A stretch of 64,000 nt of DNA, taken from assembly GCF_019903425.1 (NCBI RefSeq), contig NZ_JACHUZ010000012.1, positions 1-64,000 on the forward strand, in the 5' to 3' direction. A program made the position numbers and the translations under genes. The DNA is from Vreelandella halophila. GTDB taxonomy: Bacteria; Pseudomonadota; Gammaproteobacteria; Pseudomonadales; Oleiphilaceae. Below the pieces are notes generated by a model. That model was given only the letters and a program-made list of their open reading frames with translations. It did not search any database and was not told the DNA's origin. Numbering within the stretch: the first letter of the stretch is position 1; every line of letters starts with the position of its first letter. Of this stretch, positions 1-10,506 are shown piece after piece.

Positions 1-104
1 CTCATCTAACGCTCGAAAGCGCCGCCGCTGTGGGCCGTTGCCCCGAAAGAGATGCGTATTCTACACCCGCACAGGTTGGCGTCAACACGTTTTTTGAATG
101 ATCT

Positions 105-133
105 GGAACACCAGCAGACGCAGCCGGTGTTCC
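105..133 (-). other. hairpin just downstream of pssA
   Basis: Perfect 8-bp inverted repeat (GGAACACC ... GGTGTTCC) with a 13-nt loop, starting 10 bp past the pssA stop codon. It could protect the 3' end of the ilv-pssA transcript. No U-tract follows on the minus strand, so it is not a canonical intrinsic terminator. Nothing convincing was seen in positions 1-104. Confidence 0.3.
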
Positions 134-142
134 AGGCGCGCA

Positions 143-964
143 TCAGGCCTGGCGCGCGCCCTTCCTGCGCCGCAGCCGGCGCCACAGCCAGAACATCGGA
201 CCCGAGAGGGTATACACCAGGAACGCGAGAAACAGGATGACAGGCGGTTCAATGGCGATCACGGCGAACGCCAGTACCACCAGCAGTATGGCCGCAAAGG
301 GCACCCGCCCCTTGAGGTCCAGATCTTTGCCGGAGTAGTACAGCACGTTGCTGACCATGAGCGTGCCCGCCCCGGCGACCAGGACCACCGCCAGGACATC
401 CAGCCACCATGACTGCGCCAGTCCATGGAGACACCAGACCATGCCCGCGACCACGGCCGCGGCCGAAGGACTCGGAAGACCGACGAAATAGCGTTTGTCC
501 ACGGACCCAATCTGGGTGTTGAAGCGGGCCAGCCTGAGAGCTGACCCCGCCACATAGATGAAGGTCACGACCCAGCCAAGCTTGTCCAGATCGTTGAGCG
601 CCCAGAAGAAGGCGACCAACCCAGGCGCAACGCCGAAAGCGACCATATCCGCAAGACTGTCGTATTCTTCGCCGAAACGGCTCTGGGTGTTGGTCAGTCG
701 CGCAACGCGGCCATCCAGACCATCCAGGACCATGGAGACGAAAATGGCAATGGAGGCCATCGCGAAGTCACTGTTGGAAGCGGCCACAATGGCATAGAAC
801 CCGGAGAACAGCGACGCCGTGGTGAACATGTTGGGAAGAAGGTAGATCCCGCGCTTACGCACCCGGGAGCCACCCACAACCTCCTCTTCCACCACTTCAG
901 CGCCTTCGATCTCCTCCTCTCCGGACTCAACCGCGGACGATACCTCCTGTTCAGGTTCCGCCAT
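143..964 (-). CDS. pssA: CDP-diacylglycerol--serine O-phosphatidyltransferase
   Basis: Makes phosphatidylserine from CDP-diacylglycerol and L-serine in the inner membrane, the first step to phosphatidylethanolamine. The 273-residue protein carries the CDP-alcohol phosphatidyltransferase signature D84-G85-x2-A88-R89-x8-G98-x3-D102-x3-D106, whose aspartates bind metal and substrate, followed by several hydrophobic helices. This is the membrane (type II) PssA, not the PLD-like E. coli enzyme. The start ATG is preceded by a purine-rich GGGAGAGG. Residues 1-33 form a strongly acidic Glu-rich extension before the conserved part, which is unusual. It lies 45 bp after ilvC, an ilvI-ilvH-ilvC-pssA arrangement common in gammaproteobacteria, so it is probably co-transcribed with valine/isoleucine synthesis. 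Confidence 0.93.
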   Translation of the reverse strand: MAEPEQEVSSAVESGEEEIEGAEVVEEEVVGGSRVRKRGIYLLPNMFTTASLFSGFYAIVAASNSDFAMASIAIFVSMVLDGLDGRVARLTNTQSRFGEEYDSLADMVAFGVAPGLVAFFWALNDLDKLGWVVTFIYVAGSALRLARFNTQIGSVDKRYFVGLPSPSAAAVVAGMVWCLHGLAQSWWLDVLAVVLVAGAGTLMVSNVLYYSGKDLDLKGRVPFAAILLVVLAFAVIAIEPPVILFLAFLVYTLSGPMFWLWRRLRRRKGARQA

Positions 965-1009
965 CAGGCCACCTCTCCCATCATTACTACCGGGCGCTGC
1001 AACACAGTC

Positions 1010-2559
<1,550 letters not shown>

Positions 2560-2563
2560 GGTA

Positions 2564-4285
2564 TCAGACCCTCTCCGTCTTGCTGAGCCACATGTCCTTC
2601 ATCGAGCCCCCGGCCACCTGCATCGGGTAGACGTGCTCGTACGGGTCCACGTAGATGTCGACGAAGACGAGCTGATCCTTCATGGCGAAGGCCTTCTCGA
2701 GCACGGGCTCAAGATCCTCGCGCCGCGTCACCGTGAACGCGACATGACCATAGGCCTCAAACAGCTTCTCGAAGTTGGGCAGCGATTCCATGTACGAGTG
2801 CGCGTAACGCGACTCGTAATTCATGTCCTGCCACTGCTTGACCATGCCCAGGGCCTGGTTGTTCAGGTTGATGATCTTCACCGGCAGGTGGTACTGCTTG
2901 CAGGTGGACAGCTCCTGAATGTTCATCTGGATACTGCCCTCACCGGTCACGCACACCACCTCCTGCTCGGGCATGTGCAGCTTGATGCCCATGGCCGCCG
3001 GGAAGCCGAAACCCATGGTCCCCAGCCCGCCGGAGTTGATCCAGCGGTTGGGTTTGTCGAACGGATAGAACTGGGCGGCGAACATCTGGTGCTGGCCAAC
3101 ATCCGAAGTGACGTAGGCATCCCCTTTCGTGACGCGATAGAGGGCCTGGATCGCCTCCTGCGGCATGATGTTGTCGCCGTTCTGCTCGTAATGGTAGCGC
3201 GAACGGTACTGACCCCATTCCCGGATCTGCTTCCACCACGCCTCAAGCGCCTCCTGGTCGGGCTGCTCCTCGCTTTCACGCACCAGCGAGAGCATCTCCT
3301 CAAGTACCGAGTCGACGGGGCCCACAATGGGAACGTCCGCCTGGACCGTCTTGGAGATGGAGGCGGGATCAATGTCCACATGGACGATGCGGGCACCGGG
3401 ACAGAATTTGTCCGTAGCGTTGGTCACCCGGTCATCAAAGCGGGCCCCGATCGCCAGTATCAGGTCCGAATGGTGCATGGCCATGTTGGATTCGTAGCTG
3501 CCATGCATTCCCAGCCACCCCAGCGACTGCTCGTCGGTGGCCGGAAAGCCACCCAGCCCCATGATGGTATTGGTCACCGGGAACCCGAGCTCATGGGCCA
3601 GGTCCGTCAGCTGCTGTGAGGCCTTGCCAAGGACCACGCCACCACCGGCATAGATGACCGGCCGGCGGGCATTCATCATCATGTCCACGGCACGGCGGAT
3701 CTGGCCGGCATGGCCACGCACCGCCGGGTTGTAGGAACGCATGCTCACCTTTTCCGGGTACTCATACTCAAAGCGCCCGTTCGGTGCGGTCATGTCCTTG
3801 GGAATATCAATCACCACCGGCCCCGGCCGACCACTCTGGGCGAGATAGAACGCCTTTTTAACGAGCTGGGGAATCTCGGAGGGATGCCGGACCGTCATGT
3901 TGTGCTTCACGATCGGCCGGGAGACACCGATCATGTCGGTCTCCTGGAAGGCATCCTCACCAATGAGATGGGAGGCAACCTGACCGCAGAGCACGACCAT
4001 GGGAATGGAATCCATGGAGGCGGTTGCGATACCGGTGATGGTGTTGGTGGCACCCGGACCGGAGGTCACGAGGACCACGCCGGGTTCACCGGTGGCGCGC
4101 GCATAGCCATCCGCCATATGCGTGGCGGCCTGCTCATGGCGCACAAGGATGTGTTTGACATCGTCCTGACGGAACAGCGCATCGTAGATATGCAGCGCAG
4201 CCCCGCCCGGGTATCCGTATATGTATTCAACACCCTGGTCCTTGAGGGACCGGATGAGCATTTCGGCACCAGACAGTAATTCCAC
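2564..4285 (-). CDS. ilvI: acetolactate synthase large (catalytic) subunit
   Basis: Thiamine-diphosphate and FAD enzyme that condenses two pyruvates, or pyruvate with 2-oxobutyrate, in the first committed step of branched-chain amino acid synthesis. The 573 residues include the N-terminal Pyr domain with the catalytic glutamate (RHEQAA, E51), the central FAD/DHAP-like domain and the C-terminal PP domain with the ThDP motif [11 protein letters not shown] ... NLNN. The Asp of the usual GDG is Glu here, a conservative variant. The start is GTG, with a GAGGGTG ribosome binding site 8 bp upstream. The transcript probably starts about 230 nt upstream, leaving a long leader. Confidence 0.96.
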   Translation of the reverse strand: MELLSGAEMLIRSLKDQGVEYIYGYPGGAALHIYDALFRQDDVKHILVRHEQAATHMADGYARATGEPGVVLVTSGPGATNTITGIATASMDSIPMVVLCGQVASHLIGEDAFQETDMIGVSRPIVKHNMTVRHPSEIPQLVKKAFYLAQSGRPGPVVIDIPKDMTAPNGRFEYEYPEKVSMRSYNPAVRGHAGQIRRAVDMMMNARRPVIYAGGGVVLGKASQQLTDLAHELGFPVTNTIMGLGGFPATDEQSLGWLGMHGSYESNMAMHHSDLILAIGARFDDRVTNATDKFCPGARIVHVDIDPASISKTVQADVPIVGPVDSVLEEMLSLVRESEEQPDQEALEAWWKQIREWGQYRSRYHYEQNGDNIMPQEAIQALYRVTKGDAYVTSDVGQHQMFAAQFYPFDKPNRWINSGGLGTMGFGFPAAMGIKLHMPEQEVVCVTGEGSIQMNIQELSTCKQYHLPVKIINLNNQALGMVKQWQDMNYESRYAHSYMESLPNFEKLFEAYGHVAFTVTRREDLEPVLEKAFAMKDQLVFVDIYVDPYEHVYPMQVAGGSMKDMWLSKTERV

Positions 4286-4476
4286 GTTGGATCACCCTCT
4301 TACACAGCAATCAATGTTCAATGTCTCTTCCACTGCCTGTGCCCTGAAGAAACCGCTTCTTGTGAAAGCTGAATCGGGCTCTGTTCCACACCGCCCCGTG
4401 AGGAGGTTGGCTCCGGGACAACTGCACCCTGAGGGTAAAGGCGTACAGCGGGTTGAGTGGTATGGATGCCGAGGAA

Positions 4477-4500
4477 TTACACTACCGGGATTGCCGCCAT
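4477..4500 (-). CDS. possible ilv leader peptide (MAAIPVV)
   Basis: A 7-codon frame in the ilvI leader reads Met-Ala-Ala-Ile-Pro-Val-Val-stop, about 30 nt downstream of the proposed -10 box. AGGCGG lies 9 nt before the ATG. Ile/Val codons recall attenuation leaders of branched-chain amino acid operons, but there are only three of them and no obvious intrinsic terminator follows, so this may be chance. Confidence 0.25.
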   Translation of the reverse strand: MAAIPVV

Positions 4501-4527
4501 GCAATTCAACCGCCTACAGGCACCGTC

Positions 4528-4556
4528 AATTCTGACAGGGTGTGCCGGAGTGTCAA
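4528..4556 (-). promoter_or_regulatory. sigma70-like promoter for ilvI-ilvH-ilvC-pssA
   Basis: Perfect -35 TTGACA (4556-4551), a 17-bp spacer and -10 AGAATT (4533-4528) on the minus strand, about 240 bp before the ilvI start. The -35 is ideal and the -10 is moderate (3 of 6). Confidence 0.5.
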
Positions 4557-4583
4557 CCGTAAGACCCTGCGTGACGGCACATT

Positions 4584-4611
4584 TTGCGATCAGCCTGTAA
4601 TGGGCTAGATT
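4584..4611 (+). promoter_or_regulatory. candidate promoter for DUF4124 gene
   Basis: TTGCGA (4584-4589), a 16-bp spacer and TAGATT (4606-4611), ending 36 bp before the start codon. Confidence 0.4.
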
Positions 4612-4647
4612 CGGGAGTAAGATTGATCCATACCACGGAGCTCCGTC

Positions 4648-5103
4648 ATGCGCATTTTCCGCCAGCTCTCCCTGCTCGCCGCCCTTACCATTGCCCTGCC
4701 GGCGGGCGCTGAAATCTACCGCTGGACCAACGAAGCCGGAGAAACCAGTTTCGGCTCGAACCCGCCCGCCGGGGTCGACGCTGAACCGGTTTCCACGGGC
4801 AGCACCAACACCATTGAAACCGGTTCAAAGCAGGCCGACGAGGAAGACAGGAGTGCCAGTACTGACAACGAGCAGTCACAGGAAGCGGAAGCTGATGGCG
4901 AAACGCAGGAAGGGGGCGGTCAGCAGGACAGAGAGACGATCCGCGAGCAGAACTGTGAAGCGGCCCGCCAGGCACTGGAGACCCTGAAGCAGAATGCCCG
5001 GGTTCAGGTTATGGAGGATGGTGAGCGCCGCTACCTTTCCCCGGAGGAAAAGGAAGCGGAACGCGAACGTTACGAAAAGATCCGGGACGAGAACTGCGAC
5101 TGA
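4648..5103 (+). CDS. exported DUF4124 domain protein
   Basis: A 151-residue secreted protein. A signal peptide covers residues 1-21 (cleavage after LPAGA), directly followed by EIYRWTNEAGETSFG, the DUF4124 signature of small periplasmic proteins widespread in gammaproteobacteria and of unknown function. The middle (about 45-100) is low-complexity and rich in Glu, Asp, Ser and Gln. The C-terminal 50 residues form a charged helix with two cysteines (NCEAAR ... DENCD) that could pair in the periplasm. The start has CACGGAG upstream. It converges with clpB, the two stop codons lying in one short hairpin. No specific function can be assigned. Confidence 0.8.
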   Translation: MRIFRQLSLLAALTIALPAGAEIYRWTNEAGETSFGSNPPAGVDAEPVSTGSTNTIETGSKQADEEDRSASTDNEQSQEAEADGETQEGGGQQDRETIREQNCEAARQALETLKQNARVQVMEDGERRYLSPEEKEAERERYEKIRDENCD

Positions 5104-5118
5104 GGCATAAAGCCTCAG
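5100..5118. terminator. hairpin between convergent genes
   Basis: CTGAGGC-ATAAA-GCCTCAG, a perfect 7-bp stem that contains the stop codons of both the DUF4124 gene and clpB. No U-tract follows on either strand, so termination is only a possibility. Confidence 0.35.
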
Positions 5119-7691
5119 GCCGCAGTGAAACGGAAGGCGTCGCCTTCCACGTCCGCCCGGATGGTGCTGCCCGGCTGGAATTCACCCTCCAGCAGTTGCT
5201 GGGAAAGCGGGTTTTCGATGTAGCGCTGGATGGCCCGCTTGAGCGGCCGTGCACCATACACCGGGTCGTACCCCACTCCAGCAATCTTCTTCATCGCCTC
5301 TTCGGACAGGGTCAGACTCAGCTCCTGTTCGGCCAGACGCTCGTTGAGCTGGTCGACCTGGATCTGGGCAATGCCCTCGATCTGCTCCTCGTCAAGCGGA
5401 TGGAAGACCACCACATCGTCCACGCGGTTGATGAACTCGGGCCGGAAGTGGGTGCTCACCACGTCCATGACGGAGCTCTTCATCTGCTCGTACTGGCCTT
5501 CCCCGGCCATGGTCTGGATGATGTCCGAGCCCAGGTTGGAGGTCATGACGATCACGGTGTTGCGGAAATCCACCGTGCGCCCCTGGCCATCGGTCAGGCG
5601 GCCATCGTCCAGAACCTGGAGCAGGATGTTGAAGACATCGCCGTGCGCCTTTTCGACCTCATCCAGCAACAGCACTGAATAGGGCCGGCGCCGCACCGCC
5701 TCGGTCAGGTAACCGCCCTGCTCATAGCCGACATAGCCGGGTGGCGCACCAATCAGCCGGGCCACGGAGTGCTTCTCCATGAACTCGGACATATCGATGC
5801 GCACCATGGCCTCCTCGGTATCGAAGAGGAAGTTCGCCAGTGCCTTGCAGAGCTCGGTCTTGCCCACCCCGGTCGGGCCGAGGAACAGGAAGGAGCCATT
5901 GGGCCGGTGCGGATCCGACAGGCCAGCCCGCGAGCGGCGTACCGCGTTGGCCACGGCACTGATGGCCTCCTCCTGGCCGATCACCCGCTCATGCAGGCTC
6001 TGCTCCATGCGCAGGAGCTTGTCCTTCTCGCCCTCGAGCATCTTGGAAACCGGGATACCGGTCCACTTGCCGACAACCTCGGCGATCTCCTCGTCCGTCA
6101 CCCGGTTGCGCAGCAGCGACATCTCCATCATCTCCGCCTGGCTGGCCCGGTCCAGCTGGCGCTCCAGTTCCGGAATCTGGCCGTACTGGATCTCGGACAT
6201 GCGCTGGAGATCCCCGGTACGCCGAGCGTTGTCCAGCTCGATGCGCGCCTCTTCCAGCTGCTCTTTCACCCTCTGGGCGCCGTGGAGCGAGGCCTTTTCG
6301 GTGTTCCAGACCTCCTCGAGATCCGCGTATTCCTTCTCGAGATCCGCGATCTGTTCCGAAAGCTCATCCAGGCGTTTCTTCGAGGCCTCATCCTTCTCCT
6401 TCTTGAGCGCTTCGCGCTCGATCTTGAGCTGGATCAGGCGCCGTTCAAGCCGGTCCAGGGATTCCGGCTTGGAATCCATCTCGATCCGGATCTGACTGGC
6501 CGCCTCGTCCACCAGGTCGATGGCCTTGTCCGGCAGCTTGCGGTCCGTGATATAGCGATTGGAAAGCTTGGCTGCGGCGATGATGGCACCGTCGGTTACC
6601 TCCACGCCGTGATGGACCTCATAGCGCTCCTTGAGCCCGCGAAGGATGGCAATGGTGTCCTCCTCGGTGGGCTCGTTGACCATCACCTTCTGGAAACGGC
6701 GCTCCAGGGCGGCATCCTTCTCGATGTTTTCACGGTACTCATCCAGGGTGGTCGCCCCCACGCAGTGGAGCTCGCCCCTTGCCAGCGCCGGCTTGAGCAT
6801 ATTACCCGCATCCATGGAGCCTTCGGTCTTGCCCGCGCCGACCATGGTGTGGAGTTCGTCGATGAACAGGATCACCTGCCCTTCTTCCTTGCCAAGCTCG
6901 TTCAGTACCGCCTTAAGGCGTTCCTCAAAGTCGCCGCGATACTTGGCGCCGGCGAGGAGCGCGCCCAGATCCAGTGCGAGAACGCGCTTATCCTTCAGGC
7001 CATCGGGAACCTCACCATCCACAATACGCTGGGCCAAGCCCTCGATGATCGCGGTCTTGCCCACACCGGGCTCACCAATGAGAACCGGGTTGTTCTTCTG
7101 GCGGCGCTGCAGTACCTGGATGGTACGGCGGATCTCATCATCCCGGCCGATCACCGGATCCAGCTTGCCGTCCCGGGCCCGGGCGGTAAGATCCGAGGTA
7201 TACTTATCCAGTGCCTCACGGTTTTCCTCTGCCGAGGGATCGTCCACGGTCTCACCTCCACGCATGCTGTCGATGGCCTGGGCCATTGAGTCCTTTGTTA
7301 CACCGAATTCCCGGAAGACCTTACCCAGGGGGCCCTTGTCCTCGGTTGCAGCAAGCAAAAAGAGCTCACTCGAGATGTAGCCATCACCACGCTGCTGGGC
7401 GAGCTTGTCCGTCATATTGAGCAGACGGCCCAGCTCCTGGCCCATCTGGACATCGCCCTGGTTGTCCTTCACACGCGCCAGGTTGTCGATCCCATCGGCC
7501 ACCGACTGCCGGAAGCGGTTGGGGTCCACCTCCAGCTGCTGCAACAGCCCGCGGGTGCCGCCGTCCTTCTGGTCAAGCAGCGCCTGCATCAGGTGCAGGG
7601 GCTCGATGGTGTTGTTGTCATTCCCGACCGCCAGTGACTGGGCATCCGCCAGCGCGTTCTGGAGCCGGCTTGTCATCTTGTCGATTCGCAT
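5115..7691 (-). CDS. clpB: ATP-dependent disaggregase ClpB
   Basis: Hexameric AAA+ chaperone that, with DnaK/DnaJ/GrpE, threads polypeptides out of aggregates after heat stress. The called protein has 858 residues (E. coli 857). Order: N-terminal Clp_N repeats (about 1-145), first AAA+ module with Walker A GEPGVGKT near 205 and Walker B LFIDELH, the long coiled-coil M domain (about 410-525) that marks ClpB rather than ClpA, second AAA+ with GPTGVGKT near 605 and [10 protein letters not shown], and the C-terminal D2-small domain. The ATG at 7691 ([11 protein letters not shown]) is chosen over an upstream TTG because it matches the family start and has GGGAG 9 bp upstream. No sigma32 promoter was identified with confidence. 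Confidence 0.97.
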   Translation of the reverse strand: MRIDKMTSRLQNALADAQSLAVGNDNNTIEPLHLMQALLDQKDGGTRGLLQQLEVDPNRFRQSVADGIDNLARVKDNQGDVQMGQELGRLLNMTDKLAQQRGDGYISSELFLLAATEDKGPLGKVFREFGVTKDSMAQAIDSMRGGETVDDPSAEENREALDKYTSDLTARARDGKLDPVIGRDDEIRRTIQVLQRRQKNNPVLIGEPGVGKTAIIEGLAQRIVDGEVPDGLKDKRVLALDLGALLAGAKYRGDFEERLKAVLNELGKEEGQVILFIDELHTMVGAGKTEGSMDAGNMLKPALARGELHCVGATTLDEYRENIEKDAALERRFQKVMVNEPTEEDTIAILRGLKERYEVHHGVEVTDGAIIAAAKLSNRYITDRKLPDKAIDLVDEAASQIRIEMDSKPESLDRLERRLIQLKIEREALKKEKDEASKKRLDELSEQIADLEKEYADLEEVWNTEKASLHGAQRVKEQLEEARIELDNARRTGDLQRMSEIQYGQIPELERQLDRASQAEMMEMSLLRNRVTDEEIAEVVGKWTGIPVSKMLEGEKDKLLRMEQSLHERVIGQEEAISAVANAVRRSRAGLSDPHRPNGSFLFLGPTGVGKTELCKALANFLFDTEEAMVRIDMSEFMEKHSVARLIGAPPGYVGYEQGGYLTEAVRRRPYSVLLLDEVEKAHGDVFNILLQVLDDGRLTDGQGRTVDFRNTVIVMTSNLGSDIIQTMAGEGQYEQMKSSVMDVVSTHFRPEFINRVDDVVVFHPLDEEQIEGIAQIQVDQLNERLAEQELSLTLSEEAMKKIAGVGYDPVYGARPLKRAIQRYIENPLSQQLLEGEFQPGSTIRADVEGDAFRFTAA

Positions 7692-7789
7692 CGATTCGTT
7701 CTCCCACTGTTCCAGCAACCGTATGGTGCCATCACCAGCGGTTACTCATTTTGGCTTTGTGAGGAGATATTGGGGCGTTTACCGGCTCT

Positions 7790-8548
7790 TCAAGCGTTGT
7801 CAAGCCAGATCAGGGATGCCATGCGCCCGGTGGTGCCGTCGCGACGATAGGAGAAGAAATCCGCCTCATCCCAGAAGGTACAGGCACTGCCACCAAAAAC
7901 ATGGTTGACCCCCGCGGTCTCCAGGCGCTGGCGGGCAAGGCCGTAGAGGTCCGCATACCAGGTTTCACCCAGCGGGGAAGCCGGGCGGAAGTGCCCTTCT
8001 GCTTCCGGATCCTCCGCGGTGAAGGTGGCCCGTACCTCATCACCCACCTCAAAGGCTGAGGGCCCGATAGCAGGCCCCAGGTACGCCAGAACACGCGAGG
8101 GGTCCGGGAAAACACCCAGCGCGGATTCCAGCACGCCCGCCGCAAGTCCGCGCCAACCGGCGTGGGCCACTGCAACCCGGGTGGCGCGGTCATCACAGAA
8201 CAACACCGGGAGGCAGTCCGCCGTCATGACCACACAGGCCTGGCCCCACTGATCCGTCCAGGCCGCGTCCGCCACTGGCGTCTGCTCTACGGCCGGCACC
8301 GGCACCACGCGGTTACCATGAACCTGCTCGAGCCAGTGGAAGGCTGCGGGAACCAGCCCGCTGATCCGGGCCAGCTTCGCGCGGTTGGCACGCACGGCCG
8401 ACAGATCATCCTTCACATGGAAACCGAGATTAAAGCTGTGCCAGGGGCCAGTACTGAAACCGCCACGGCGCGTGGTCACCAGGGATCGAACCCCGGCGGG
8501 CGCGGGCCAGTCCGGTACGAAGGCGCTTTCGTCAGACACCATGATCAT
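7790..8548 (-). CDS. pgeF: peptidoglycan editing factor PgeF / YfiH family (laccase-like fold)
   Basis: Cytosolic DUF152 family protein, 252 residues as called. Family members act as purine nucleoside phosphorylase/adenosine deaminase-like enzymes, and E. coli YfiH/PgeF prevents misincorporation of L-Ser for L-Ala in peptidoglycan precursors. The conserved metal-site elements are visible: HWLEQVHGN, MTADCLPVLFCD and VAHAGWRGL, supplying the His/Cys/His ligands. The ATG at 8548 overlaps the rluD stop by 4 bp (ATGA); a second ATG two codons later is possible. The rluD-pgeF-(clpB) order is conserved in E. coli and many relatives. The specific substrate here is inferred from the family. Confidence 0.9.
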   Translation of the reverse strand: MIMVSDESAFVPDWPAPAGVRSLVTTRRGGFSTGPWHSFNLGFHVKDDLSAVRANRAKLARISGLVPAAFHWLEQVHGNRVVPVPAVEQTPVADAAWTDQWGQACVVMTADCLPVLFCDDRATRVAVAHAGWRGLAAGVLESALGVFPDPSRVLAYLGPAIGPSAFEVGDEVRATFTAEDPEAEGHFRPASPLGETWYADLYGLARQRLETAGVNHVFGGSACTFWDEADFFSYRRDGTTGRMASLIWLDNA

Positions 8549-9519
8549 GAGGCGGAACGCCTCTCCACAAAGGCGGACAGGGCGTCCAGAAGTTCCCGGA
8601 AGTCCGCGGGCAGCGGCGCTTCCCACTCACAGAATTCGTCGGTGGCCGGATGCGCCAGCTCAAGGCGGGCCGCATGTAGGGCCTGGCGACGGAATCCATC
8701 CAGCACGGACCGCAGTTGCTCATCGGTTCCTCTGGGATAGCGCATACGACTGCCATAGACCGGATCACCAAGCAGCGGATGCCGGATGTGCGCCATGTGC
8801 ACCCGGATCTGGTGGGTACGCCCACTTTCCAGCTGACAGCGGATGTGACTGAAACCAGCCATGCGGCTGACCAGCCGGTAATGCGTAACCGCCGGGCGGC
8901 CATCAGGCACCACTGCCATTTTCTTGCGCTGCCTGGGATGCCGCCCGATGGGCTGCTCAATGCGCCCACCTCCGGTCAGCTCCCCGAGGCAGACCGCCTG
9001 GTACTCACGCCCCATACGCCGCTCCTGAAGCTGGGCCACCAGGGATGTATGCGCCTCAAGGCTGCGGGCCACCACCATGATGCCGCTGGTGTCCTTGTCC
9101 AGCCGGTGCACAATCCCCGCCCGGGGAATACGCTCCAGCTCCGGGGCATGGTGTAGGAGCGCGTTGACCAGTGTCCCCGCCTCATGGCCGGCGGCCGGGT
9201 GTACCACCAGACCCGCCGGCTTGTTCAGAACGATCAGGTGCTCATCCTCATGGATGATGTCCAGGTCGATGGGCTCCGCCTCCCAGGTGACCTCCGCCTC
9301 GGTTTCAGCAGCCACCTCCACCCGGTCATCCACCAGTACCCGGTCCCGCGGCCGGCGCTTCTCGCCGTTGACCGTCAGTTCACCGGAACGCACCCAGCCC
9401 TGGATGCGCGAGCGTGAATGTTCCGGCATCAGTCGTGCCACGGCCTGGTCCAGCCGCTGGTCGCTGAGTTCCGGCGGTACACTGAAGCTTGCCTCGATGC
9501 GTTCTGTGCCGCTTGTCAT
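8545..9519 (-). CDS. rluD: 23S rRNA pseudouridine synthase RluD
   Basis: Isomerises uridines 1911, 1915 and 1917 in helix 69 of 23S rRNA, at the subunit interface. The 324 residues hold an N-terminal S4 RNA-binding domain (about 18-80) and the RluA-type catalytic domain with HRLDKDTSG, whose Asp (about residue 143) is the catalytic nucleophile. RTHQIRVHMAHI, typical of the family, follows. The length and the following pgeF gene favour RluD over RluA or RluC. It is divergent from bamD, with about 100 bp between them. Confidence 0.94.
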   Translation of the reverse strand: MTSGTERIEASFSVPPELSDQRLDQAVARLMPEHSRSRIQGWVRSGELTVNGEKRRPRDRVLVDDRVEVAAETEAEVTWEAEPIDLDIIHEDEHLIVLNKPAGLVVHPAAGHEAGTLVNALLHHAPELERIPRAGIVHRLDKDTSGIMVVARSLEAHTSLVAQLQERRMGREYQAVCLGELTGGGRIEQPIGRHPRQRKKMAVVPDGRPAVTHYRLVSRMAGFSHIRCQLESGRTHQIRVHMAHIRHPLLGDPVYGSRMRYPRGTDEQLRSVLDGFRRQALHAARLELAHPATDEFCEWEAPLPADFRELLDALSAFVERRSAS

Positions 9520-9546
9520 GGATTGCGCTGTCCTGCCCTCTGCTGG

Positions 9547-9575
9547 TTCCGAATCATGATCCCGGCCGTTACAAT
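9547..9575 (+). promoter_or_regulatory. candidate promoter for bamD
   Basis: TTCCGA (9547-9552), a 17-bp spacer and TACAAT (9570-9575), 46 bp before the bamD start. The -10 is good and the -35 weak. Confidence 0.4.
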
Positions 9576-9621
9576 GGCCGTCAACTCACACCCTTTTACA
9601 TCACAGTATACAGGTAATCGC

Positions 9622-10500
9622 ATGACGCGCCGGTCACTGCCCAAATCCGAAGGTTCCATCCAGCGCACCGCAGGCCGGGTTCTCGCGCCCGTGCTCACGG
9701 CCCTCCTGCTGGCCGGCTGTGCCAGCACTGGGGAGGAGACACAACCCGAGGAGGAGTACTACGAACAGGCCCGCAGTTCCATGAACGCCGGCAACTTCGA
9801 GTCCGCCCAGCAGAACCTTGAGGCACTGGAGACCTACTATCCCTTCGGCCGCTATGCGGAACAGGCCCAGCTGGACCTGATCTATGCCCGCTACCAGAAC
9901 CTGGACCTGCAAGGCGCACGGAGTGCAGCAGACCGTTTCCTGCGGCTGAATCCCCAGAGCGAGAATGCGGATTACGCGCTCTATATGCGGGGCATTGCCT
10001 CCTATTACATAGACCTGGGACTGGCCGCGCGCTACTTCCCCATTGAGGTGGACGCCCGCGATCCCGGCCAGCAGCTCCAGGCCTTCGAGGACTTCTCCCA
10101 GTTGGTCAGTCGCTACCCTGAAAGCCAGTATACCGCCGACGCCCGCCAGCGCATGATCGCCATCCGCAACCGGATGGCCGGGCAGGAGCTGGCGGCCGCG
10201 GAATACTACATCAAGCGGGAAGCCTATATTGCGGCCCTGAACCGGACACGGACCGTGGTCGAGGAGTACAGCCGCACCCCGGCGGTGGAAGAGGCCCTGG
10301 TGATCATGGCCGAGATGTACGCCCGCCTGGGGCTGAATCAGGAACGGGAGGACACCGCGCGGGTGCTCGCCAGCAACTTCCCGGACAACCCGGCACTGGA
10401 CGAGGACGGGAACTTCACCCGCCAGACGTTCGGCATCCGGGACCGCTCCCTGGCCAGCGTGCTGACCTTCGGGCTCATGGGTGGCCCGGAGGAGGAGTGA
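9622..10500 (+). CDS. bamD: outer membrane assembly lipoprotein BamD
   Basis: Essential lipoprotein of the BAM complex that works with BamA to fold beta-barrel proteins into the outer membrane. The ATG at 9622 is chosen because it places a lipoprotein signal directly at the N terminus: basic MTRRSLPK, a hydrophobic stretch, then lipobox LLAGC with C33 lipidated. The mature part has five TPR-like repeats, starting EEEYYEQARSSMNAGNFESA, with the family's YPFGRYAEQAQLDLIYARY segment (YfiO). The length of 292 residues is slightly above the E. coli protein (245). It is divergent from rluD, as yfiO is in E. coli. Confidence 0.95.
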   Translation: MTRRSLPKSEGSIQRTAGRVLAPVLTALLLAGCASTGEETQPEEEYYEQARSSMNAGNFESAQQNLEALETYYPFGRYAEQAQLDLIYARYQNLDLQGARSAADRFLRLNPQSENADYALYMRGIASYYIDLGLAARYFPIEVDARDPGQQLQAFEDFSQLVSRYPESQYTADARQRMIAIRNRMAGQELAAAEYYIKREAYIAALNRTRTVVEEYSRTPAVEEALVIMAEMYARLGLNQEREDTARVLASNFPDNPALDEDGNFTRQTFGIRDRSLASVLTFGLMGGPEEE

Positions 10501-10506
10501 CGGGCC

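Larger units (their letters stand above)
4286..4647. other. divergent regulatory region, ilvI / DUF4124 gene
   Basis: 362-bp gap between divergent genes. Toward ilvI it holds a sigma70-like promoter and a long leader with a possible 7-codon leader peptide. Toward the DUF4124 gene it holds a second candidate promoter. No strong terminator/antiterminator pair with a U-tract was found in the ilvI leader. A 70-codon frame within it (4292-4504, minus) has no recognisable features and was not called. Confidence 0.5.

Noticed and set aside
4292-4504. 70-codon minus-strand frame in the ilvI leader
   Set aside because: Cys/Pro/Arg-rich composition, no ribosome binding site, no similarity; it lies in the untranslated leader.
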